From positions 124,001 to 188,000 of the forward strand of contig CANMHT010000003.1 of the NCBI GenBank assembly GCA_947497755.1: a DNA stretch of 64,000 bases. Direction: 5' to 3'. The notes beneath the pieces are model-generated. The model did not search any database. It was given only the letters and a program-made list of their open reading frames with translations, and was not told where the DNA came from. Positions 17,043 through 23,424 of this stretch are shown here, piece after piece; within the stretch, counting starts at the first letter, position 1; every line of letters begins with the position of its first letter. A program made the translations under genes and the position numbers. This stretch comes from an uncultured Polaribacter sp. (GTDB lineage: Bacteria > Bacteroidota > Bacteroidia > Flavobacteriales > Flavobacteriaceae).

Positions 17043-17113
17043 TTGAACCGATAATTACAAATATAGACTCAAAACCCGATAATTAAAAAAATAGGCTTAA
17101 AACCCGATAATTA
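17043..17113 (+). repeat. Three direct repeats (28-bp period) with core CCGATAATTA, upstream of satD
   Basis: The ten-base core occurs at 17048-17057, 17076-17085 and 17104-17113, so both intervals are exactly 28 bases. The first two full units agree at 20 of 28 positions; the third unit is cut by the promoter. The third core ends one base before the -33 TTG of the satD promoter. A weaker fourth copy may lie at 17015-17042 (shared GGCTC end). This looks like an array of operator sites, most likely for the HTH protein encoded by the first gene. Confidence 0.7.
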
Positions 17114-17144
17114 TTGTTTTCTTCAACTTAAAAAAGTATATTTA
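17114..17144 (+). promoter_or_regulatory. Promoter of the satD operon
   Basis: TTG (17114-17116), exactly 20 bases, then TATATTTA (17137-17144), one base off the -7 consensus. The ATG follows 20 bases later. The -33 element abuts the last iteron. Confidence 0.6.
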
Positions 17145-17163
17145 CTTTTTATTTACTTAGAAA

Positions 17164-17763
17164 ATGACAAGTATAATTACTGGAGATATTATTAATTCTA
17201 GAAAAACAACTACTCAAAACTGGCTAGTTCCTTTGAAAAAAATTTTCTCAAAACTCAATACTGGAGAAATTTTTAGAGGAGATAGTTTTCAAGTAGAAGT
17301 AAATAACATCGAAGAAACTTTTTTAATAGCACTTATTATAAAATCGACTATTAAAATAAATAAATCTGTTGATGTTAGAATGGCTATAGGTATTGGAAAT
17401 AAAGAGTACGATGCAGGTAACATTAAAGAATCGAGCGGTGAAGCATATATTAACTCTGGTAAAGCTTTTGACTCTTTAAAGAAACAAACTTTAACCATCA
17501 AATCTCCGTGGAAAGAATTAGATGAAGAACTTAATTTAGCTTTAGAACTAGGTTTACTCACTATGGATAATTGGACACCAAACTCTGCCGAATTTGTAAA
17601 AACCTCTTTAAATCATTTAGATGCAACACAAAAGCAACTGTCAGAAATTCTACAAATATCACAAAGCAGTGTGAGTGAACGTAGAAAAAGGTCTGGTTTA
17701 AATGAAATTTTAAAACTTGAAAAAAGATATCGTAAATTAGTTAGCTCAAAACTAACAAGATGA
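17164..17763 (+). CDS. SatD-family protein: cyclase-like N-terminus plus C-terminal HTH
   Basis: I assign this 199-residue protein to the SatD family from its start, which contains ITGDIINSR. The first 125 residues follow a pattern seen in class III nucleotide cyclases: FRGDSFQVEV (39-48), DVRMAIGIG (about 70-78) and SSGEAYINSGKAFDSL. The catalytic metal pair is not convincing, so a nucleotide-sensing rather than a synthesising role is more likely; this is my inference. Residues about 151-182 form a helix-turn-helix with QLSEILQISQSSVSERRKRSG, so the protein should bind DNA. Its stop overlaps the next start (ATGA), showing translational coupling. Three iterons lie in front of its promoter and are the obvious target. 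Confidence 0.75.
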   Translation: MTSIITGDIINSRKTTTQNWLVPLKKIFSKLNTGEIFRGDSFQVEVNNIEETFLIALIIKSTIKINKSVDVRMAIGIGNKEYDAGNIKESSGEAYINSGKAFDSLKKQTLTIKSPWKELDEELNLALELGLLTMDNWTPNSAEFVKTSLNHLDATQKQLSEILQISQSSVSERRKRSGLNEILKLEKRYRKLVSSKLTR

Positions 17764-18476
17764 TATTATTTTTAAAATTGCTGTTTGCTCATTTTTTAGG
17801 AGATTTTCTTTTACAACCAAAAAAATGGGTTGATGAAAAAGAGAAAAAGAAACTAAAATCTCCAAAACTCTATTATCATATTGGGATTCACACTTTACTA
17901 CTATTTATAGTACTTTCATTTGACTATAATTATTTTTTAGGTATTCTTTTTATAGCACTCACTCATTTTTGCATAGATATCAGCAAGCTCTATTTTCAGA
18001 AAAAGAAAAGTAAAGGCAGTTGGTTTTTTATAGATCAATTTCTACATCTATTTATCTTAATTGTAGTTGCTTTTTATTACAATTCATTAGATTTAAATTT
18101 TATCCAAACTCAAATAAACAGATTAATTCCACTTGCCCTTTGTGTACTTTTTATAACTACAGTTTCTTCTGTTATTGTAAAAACAATTATCAATCAATGG
18201 AAACCAGAAAGTAAAAAAGAAACCGACGATTCTTTAGCTAAAGCAGGGCGTTTAATTGGTATGTTAGAACGTTTGTTTGTCTTTGTTTTTGTTATTACCA
18301 ATCATTGGGGAGCAATAGGCTTCTTAGTAACTGCAAAATCGGTATTTCGTTTTGGAGATTTAACTTCTTCTAAAGATAGAAAATTAACAGAATATGTTTT
18401 AATTGGAACTTTATTAAGTTTCGGTTTAGCAATTCTAACAGGAATAGTATATTCGCAACTCATTAATATTTTTTAG
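17760..18476 (+). CDS. DUF3307 integral membrane protein
   Basis: The 238-residue protein matches DUF3307 by its opening LLFAHFLGDFLLQPKKW, followed by about six hydrophobic segments and short loops. The conserved HFLGDFLLQP and HIGIHTLLL stretches place Asp, Gln and His residues in or near the membrane, but no enzymatic function is known to me. Its start overlaps the satD stop by four bases and the next gene begins four bases after its stop, so the three genes form one tight operon. DUF3307 next to a SatD protein is a recurrent pairing. Its job is probably governed by SatD. Confidence 0.75.
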   Translation: MILFLKLLFAHFLGDFLLQPKKWVDEKEKKKLKSPKLYYHIGIHTLLLFIVLSFDYNYFLGILFIALTHFCIDISKLYFQKKKSKGSWFFIDQFLHLFILIVVAFYYNSLDLNFIQTQINRLIPLALCVLFITTVSSVIVKTIINQWKPESKKETDDSLAKAGRLIGMLERLFVFVFVITNHWGAIGFLVTAKSVFRFGDLTSSKDRKLTEYVLIGTLLSFGLAILTGIVYSQLINIF

Positions 18477-18480
18477 TTTT

Positions 18481-18993
18481 ATGGATACTAATATTACAGA
18501 ATTACTTGCCTTATCTCTCCCAACCATAATTATGGCAATAGTTGCTTATTATTTTTTCAACTTACATAGTAAAAACCTTAGTAATCAGAATAAATTTGAA
18601 GCACTAACCTTACGTAAAAAAGAAGGCCTACCTATTAAGCTTCAAGCACTTGAAAGGATGGTATTATTTTGTGATAGAATTAATCCAATAAAACTATTAA
18701 TTCGAGTAAAACCAATAGACAACTCCACTAATGACTATCTCCAATTATTACTAAAAAGCATTGAGCAAGAATTTGAACACAACTCAGTACAACAAATTTA
18801 CATTTCTGATGATTGTTGGAAAATAATTATTACTGCAAAAGCTGCCATTATTCAAAAATTAAAACAAGTAGCTTTAGAAAGTAATGATGCCCAAGATTTA
18901 CGTGAAAAAATGATGGTTACTTATCAGCAAACAGCACCTCCAACAGACACTGCTATTTCTGTTATAAAAAGCGAAGTTGCTAAACTTATATAA
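18481..18993 (+). CDS. Small membrane-anchored protein (DUF7935-like), third gene of the satD operon
   Basis: The 170-residue product has one N-terminal membrane helix (about 10-28) and a soluble alpha/beta remainder. It resembles a Bacteroidota family known as DUF7935, recognised by the order LRKKEGLPIKLQALERMVLF followed by INPIKLLIRV; I am less sure of the family name than of the fold pattern. No catalytic motif is visible. It begins four bases after the DUF3307 stop and ends in a strong terminator, so it is the last gene of this operon. Confidence 0.65.
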   Translation: MDTNITELLALSLPTIIMAIVAYYFFNLHSKNLSNQNKFEALTLRKKEGLPIKLQALERMVLFCDRINPIKLLIRVKPIDNSTNDYLQLLLKSIEQEFEHNSVQQIYISDDCWKIIITAKAAIIQKLKQVALESNDAQDLREKMMVTYQQTAPPTDTAISVIKSEVAKLI

Positions 18994-18997
18994 AAAT

Positions 18998-19027
18998 AAA
19001 GCCCTCAAAAAATGAGGGCTTTTTTAT
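18998..19027 (+). terminator. Strong terminator between the satD operon and the btuB-like gene
   Basis: Ten-base perfect stem AAAGCCCTCA/TGAGGGCTTT with a five-base loop and T runs in both directions. It serves the satD operon and the convergent receptor gene. Confidence 0.9.
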
Positions 19028-19046
19028 TGCAATAATTTAGGGGGAT

Positions 19047-20990
19047 TTAAAATTGCAATCTAACTCCTAACTTTACGTTTCTACCTCTTGTAGCATATCC
19101 TAAAGTCTCTTCGTAATCTTCATTAAATAAATTAGAAACTGTAGCAAAGAAAGTTACTGTTTCATCTAATAATTTATAATTTGCATTGAAATCTAACAGA
19201 TTATACGAAGGCAATACAACAGTTCCTCCAGCTGCTCCGAAACTTCCATACTGATCAAAATACGAACGCTCTCCAACATTTTTGTATACTAAAGAAACAA
19301 ATGTGTTTGCAAATGGAGCTACTTCTACATTTGCTACTATTTTATTTTTTGGAATATAATCTGCATTTACATCTTTTGTAATATGCGCATAACCTAACTG
19401 AACTTTTAGATTTTCTATTGGAGTAATTGTTATATTAGACTCTACTCCACTAACCTTTGTATTTCCTGTAGCATTTTCATAAGAACTTGTCCAAGGTGCA
19501 ACTGGTAACGAAACATAAATAATAGCATCTTCTACAGATCTATTAAAATACACAACATCTAACTGAAATAAGTTGTTGTATGCTCCTTCAAATCCAACTT
19601 CAAAAGTACCGCTTGTTTCTGGTTTTAAATCTACATTTCCAGAACTTCCGTTAAATAATTGATAAGTACTTGGAGCAATGAATGCTGTACTATAAGATGT
19701 TAAGGCTTTTAATTGTACATCTTCAATTGAAAAATTATAAGACACATTAGCATCATATACAAAATGGTTTCCGTATTTACTATGATTATTTAATCTACCA
19801 CCAACATTTGCATTTAAACCTAACTCAGAATTGTATACAACTGAAGCATAAGGATCTACGGTATTAAACTTTGCTAAACTTTTATCTATTCCTCCAAAAG
19901 GACTATTCGTTTGATTGTTATGATCTTGATAGTTAACTCCAGTAATTACTTGTAAATTATCATTAAAAGAATACCTATTTACAACATCAACATTAATACT
20001 TCTTCCTTCATAATCAATGTTAAAAATACTCTTAGAAAAAGAACTATACTGTGTTAAATTTCTTTCTACATTATTTAATGAAACTATAGCATAAGCTTCT
20101 CCTTTGTCGTATTTAAAGCTTGGTTTAATTCCGTAACGAATCTGAGAATACTCCCAAGAATTTCTATTATCATCTCTATAAGCTCCTGCATCAAACTGAG
20201 AGTCAAATGCTTCATAATTTAAGAATCCATCTAGTTTAAATCCACCAAATTTGTATCCTAACTTTAACATTCCGCTTTCTTTATAAAAAGCATCCTCTTC
20301 AAAAATCGCCCCTGTATTACTCTTTGCTGCTGACAAACCAGAAGAACCTGTAAGATTAAAAGAAGCCAAGTAATTAAAATTATCTACAGTACCGTTAATA
20401 TTAATATTTTGGTTTCTATCATTTAGCTTAAAGTTGCTAGAATTTGCATCGTTATTACTTCCAACACTTACTTCATAACTTCCAGAGATGTTATTTTTAG
20501 ATGATTTTTTCAATATAATATTAATCACTCCAGTAGCAGCTCCAGACCCATAAAGTGTACTTGATGCTCCTTTTAACACCTCTATAGATTCAATTTGATT
20601 TAGCGATAATAATCTTAAATCGTATTCTTGGTTAATTCCTGTTGGATCTGAAACAGGTATTCCATCAATTAATACTACAACCTGTCTACTTCTACCTCCA
20701 CGAATGTAAGTTCCTACAACCCTACCTCGGTTAGAATTAGCTCCATTTAATTCTACCCCTGTAACATTGTTTAATAATTCAATTACTGTTTTACCTGCAT
20801 TGTTTTTAATTTCTTGCTGTGTAATTTTAGTAATAACCTTTCCAATCTTTTCTTTTTCTAGTTTGAATTTTGTTGCCGAAATTACCACTTCATCAAGTTC
20901 AATTTCTTTTTCTTTTGATTTTTGCGCAAATACGCTTGTATTAGCTATAGTTAAAGCTAATACACCAACTGCTAGTAGTTGTTTTTTCAT
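19047..20990 (-). CDS. btuB: TonB-dependent vitamin B12 receptor (BtuB-like)
   Basis: This 647-residue outer-membrane protein has a signal peptide (to about residue 22, VFAQ), a TonB box in EIELDEVVISATK, a plug domain with IRGGRSRQVVVLIDGIPV and LYGSGAATGVINIIL, and a C-terminal barrel ending in Phe. Size and plug are those of the BtuB/vitamin transporter class, without the N-terminal carboxypeptidase-like or STN domains. The substrate is set by context: the leader carries a cobalamin riboswitch, so cobalamin or a related corrinoid is the likely cargo. A divergent BtuF-like lipoprotein gene lies on the other side of the riboswitch. Confidence 0.93.
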   Translation of the reverse strand: MKKQLLAVGVLALTIANTSVFAQKSKEKEIELDEVVISATKFKLEKEKIGKVITKITQQEIKNNAGKTVIELLNNVTGVELNGANSNRGRVVGTYIRGGRSRQVVVLIDGIPVSDPTGINQEYDLRLLSLNQIESIEVLKGASSTLYGSGAATGVINIILKKSSKNNISGSYEVSVGSNNDANSSNFKLNDRNQNININGTVDNFNYLASFNLTGSSGLSAAKSNTGAIFEEDAFYKESGMLKLGYKFGGFKLDGFLNYEAFDSQFDAGAYRDDNRNSWEYSQIRYGIKPSFKYDKGEAYAIVSLNNVERNLTQYSSFSKSIFNIDYEGRSINVDVVNRYSFNDNLQVITGVNYQDHNNQTNSPFGGIDKSLAKFNTVDPYASVVYNSELGLNANVGGRLNNHSKYGNHFVYDANVSYNFSIEDVQLKALTSYSTAFIAPSTYQLFNGSSGNVDLKPETSGTFEVGFEGAYNNLFQLDVVYFNRSVEDAIIYVSLPVAPWTSSYENATGNTKVSGVESNITITPIENLKVQLGYAHITKDVNADYIPKNKIVANVEVAPFANTFVSLVYKNVGERSYFDQYGSFGAAGGTVVLPSYNLLDFNANYKLLDETVTFFATVSNLFNEDYEETLGYATRGRNVKLGVRLQF

Positions 20991-21050
20991 TACTAATGAT
21001 TTAATTTAAACAAATAAATCAGGAAAATTTTGTACGATATGTCCCAGTAC

Positions 21051-21075
21051 AAAAACTTTTATCCCGAAAGTTTTT
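21051..21075 (-). promoter_or_regulatory. Hairpin between riboswitch and btuB start, candidate expression platform
   Basis: Perfect nine-base stem AAAAACTTT/AAAGTTTTT with a seven-base loop, directly downstream of the riboswitch on the minus strand and about 60 bases before the ATG. It is AT-only apart from one C-G pair, so it is weak as a terminator. Confidence 0.4.
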
Positions 21076-21086
21076 ACTTTTGAGTT

Positions 21087-21245
21087 CTGGTAGGTCTCCT
21101 GGCTTGCGTCTTGTAATTTACCTTCCCATTAAATTAACAGTGGTACAAAGAATAATTACAAGCATCTTTTCTTAAAAGACTAAGCTTACAGTTGCGGGAA
21201 CAGCTTTGGAATTGTATTTTAAAATACGCACCAAATTCCCTTTTA
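21087..21245 (-). ncRNA. Cobalamin (B12) riboswitch
   Basis: Read on the minus strand the leader contains TTCCCGCAACTGTAAGC and, farther on, the B12 box AGCCAGGAGACCTACC (21089-21104), which are the two best-conserved parts of the cobalamin aptamer. The order and spacing of GGGAATTTGGTG, the CCCGCAACTG segment and the B12 box agree with the family. On binding adenosylcobalamin it should switch off the btuB-like gene downstream. The outer limits are approximate; a further hairpin at about 21248-21275 may extend the 5' end. Confidence 0.95.
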
Positions 21246-21288
21246 ATTTATCTCCTTTTGCATAAGGCGATAAAACCAAAATTCGCCA

Positions 21289-21296
21289 CAAATGTA
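21289..21296 (-). promoter_or_regulatory. -7 element for the riboswitch/btuB transcript
   Basis: TACATTTG on the minus strand, a consensus match placed a few bases before the riboswitch leader. No TTG is found 20 bases upstream. Confidence 0.45.
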
Positions 21297-21366
21297 ATTC
21301 AATTTCTATTGCTGATAAAATTTTATTCAGAACATTTTTGTAATCTTGCATTTCAAAATAACAGAG

Positions 21367-22503
21367 ATGAAGTTTTTATTTAAAATAGTATTCGTAGCGA
21401 TTTTATGCATTGGTTGTCAGCAAAATAAATCAACAAAAAGCACAAACAACAAACCTAAAGAATTAATAAAGGTTAAATACGCTAAAGGATTTGATATTCA
21501 AGATTTTAACAATTCAAAAAAACTAATTATAAAAACACCTTATCCAAATGCAAAAGAACAATTTGAATACATCATTACGACCAACACAGATCGTCAGAAA
21601 ATGTACCCAAAAGGCACATTAATTACCGCTCCTGTACAAAAAATTGTAGTGACTTCTACCACACATATTCCAATGTTAGAACTTTTGGGAGTAGAAAATA
21701 CACTTGTTGGGTTTCCACATACAAAATATATTTCCTCTAAAAAAACTAGAAAATTAATTGCCAATCATAGTATTAAAGAAATTGGCGTTAAAGGAGATTT
21801 AAACACTGAAATTTTACTTGATCTTCATCCTGATATAGTAGTTGGCTTTAGTATGAGCAAAACGAACAAATCATTAAATCTGATAGAAAAATCTGGAATT
21901 CCAGTAGTTTTAAATGGTGATTGGCTTGAAGAAACTCCGCTTGGTAGAGCCGAATGGATTAAGTTTTTTGGTGTTTTATACAACAAAGAAAAAGAAGCAG
22001 ACAGCATTTTTAAAAGCATTGAAGAAAACTACAACAAAGCAAAATTAATCGCTAGCAAGGCTACCAAATCTCCTAGCATCTTATCTGGAGCTATTATGAG
22101 TAAAGACATTTGGAATTTACCAGCCGGAGAAAGTTTTGTTGCTCAGTTTTTAAAAGATGCAAACACCAATTACTTGTGGAAAGACACTAAAGGTAAAGGA
22201 AGTTTATCTATTAGCTTTGAAAGTGTTTTAGACAAAGGGAAAAATGCCGACTTATGGATTGCTCCAGGGTATTTTAGAACTAAAAAACAATTACTAAGTA
22301 GAAACAAAAACTACAGCACTTTTACAGCTTTAAAAAAAGACAGACTTTATACTTTTGCCAATACCACTGGAGAAACTGGCGGCTCAATTTATTTTGAATT
22401 AGGACCAACAAGACCAGATTTGGTTTTAAAAGACATTATTAAGATTGCACACCCAGAATTATTAAAAGACTATACCTCTACATTTTTTAGTAAAATGGAG
22501 TAA
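21367..22503 (+). CDS. Periplasmic substrate-binding lipoprotein, BtuF-like
   Basis: I start this at 21367 because the protein then opens MKFLFKIVFVAILCIGC, a lipoprotein signal with the lipobox Cys near residue 17. The 378-residue product has the two-lobed helical-linker fold of the iron-siderophore/B12-binding class (TroA/BtuF-like): KIVVTSTTHIPMLELLGVEN is the usual first-lobe motif and LDLHPDIVVGF the second. Its divergent partner is a B12 receptor under a cobalamin riboswitch, so cobalamin is the favoured ligand. Its own transcript runs the other way and is not under that riboswitch. No ABC permease or ATPase follows; the next gene is convergent and unrelated. Confidence 0.85.
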   Translation: MKFLFKIVFVAILCIGCQQNKSTKSTNNKPKELIKVKYAKGFDIQDFNNSKKLIIKTPYPNAKEQFEYIITTNTDRQKMYPKGTLITAPVQKIVVTSTTHIPMLELLGVENTLVGFPHTKYISSKKTRKLIANHSIKEIGVKGDLNTEILLDLHPDIVVGFSMSKTNKSLNLIEKSGIPVVLNGDWLEETPLGRAEWIKFFGVLYNKEKEADSIFKSIEENYNKAKLIASKATKSPSILSGAIMSKDIWNLPAGESFVAQFLKDANTNYLWKDTKGKGSLSISFESVLDKGKNADLWIAPGYFRTKKQLLSRNKNYSTFTALKKDRLYTFANTTGETGGSIYFELGPTRPDLVLKDIIKIAHPELLKDYTSTFFSKME

Positions 22504-22514
22504 TAAAAAAACAA

Positions 22515-23369
22515 TTAATCTTCTTTTAAAATTCTTCTTATTGGGATTGGCATATCTACACCTTCTGTGATAAAGCGCTTATGAACAGCTTCTTTTAAAG
22601 CACATTTAATCTTAAATTCTTTAAAAGGATTATCTATCCATACGTATGCTCTGATATGAATAAAACTTTCTGTTACATCAATAACACGCACCTCAATTTG
22701 ATTGGTGGTTGTTAACACTTCTGTTGGTGTTCTAAAATCAATTACACCATCTAACTTAAGAGCTTCTTCTTCTATTATTCTCTTTGCTAGATCTAAATCA
22801 GCAAACAATCCCAGTTTAAAATTATTAAAGCTTAAAATATGAGAATCTTCTATGGTATGATTTAATACAGATTCTGTACTAATAATAGAATTTGGAATGA
22901 TAAGTCGTTTGTTTTCAAAATTATTGATTACCGTATGACGCAAAGTAATATCTTCTACAATACCAATTCTATTTTCATCTAATTTGATATAATCTCCAAC
23001 TCTAAAAGGCTTAAAAACAACTATAAAAGCTCCAGCAATTAAATTAGAAATTGCCGCTTGTGCAGCAAAACCAATAATTGCAGCTAAAATTCCAGCTCCA
23101 GAAAAAATAAATGTTGCCTTGCTTTTAAAAGCAGGCACAGTCATTATGATATAAACAAAAGCAAATAAGCCTACAAAAAACTTAATCGAGTTTTTTAAAA
23201 ACTGTAAACTAGTGTTCTTATACTTTTCTGATTTGGATTTTTTTAAATAGCTAACAATGAAAAAACGAAGTAAACGCGACAATAACCATGAAAGCAAAAT
23301 CACCACAACAATATAAATAGATATATTCCATGCTGCATCTAACTTTAATATTTCGTCTAGTATTTTCAT
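22515..23369 (-). CDS. Mechanosensitive ion channel, MscS family
   Basis: The 284-residue protein has three hydrophobic segments (about 15-35, 60-80 and 90-115) and then the MscS pore helix and beta domain: GFAAQAAISNLIAGAFIVVFKPFRVGDYIKL is the family signature region, followed by the beta domain with VEDITLRHTVI. The length matches the short E. coli MscS type. It releases solutes when membrane tension rises. It lies downstream of parC with a gap of 55 bases on the same strand, and may be read through from that unit. Confidence 0.93.
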   Translation of the reverse strand: MKILDEILKLDAAWNISIYIVVVILLSWLLSRLLRFFIVSYLKKSKSEKYKNTSLQFLKNSIKFFVGLFAFVYIIMTVPAFKSKATFIFSGAGILAAIIGFAAQAAISNLIAGAFIVVFKPFRVGDYIKLDENRIGIVEDITLRHTVINNFENKRLIIPNSIISTESVLNHTIEDSHILSFNNFKLGLFADLDLAKRIIEEEALKLDGVIDFRTPTEVLTTTNQIEVRVIDVTESFIHIRAYVWIDNPFKEFKIKCALKEAVHKRFITEGVDMPIPIRRILKED

Positions 23370-23424
23370 ATCTTAAAAGTAAAAAGCAATATCTTAGGAA
23401 TTTACCTAATCGCTTCGCTATAAT

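Noticed and set aside
17043-17113. Direct repeats as a possible CRISPR array
   Set aside because: The units are directly joined with no unique spacers, only three copies exist, and no cas genes are near. Their place against a promoter fits operator sites.
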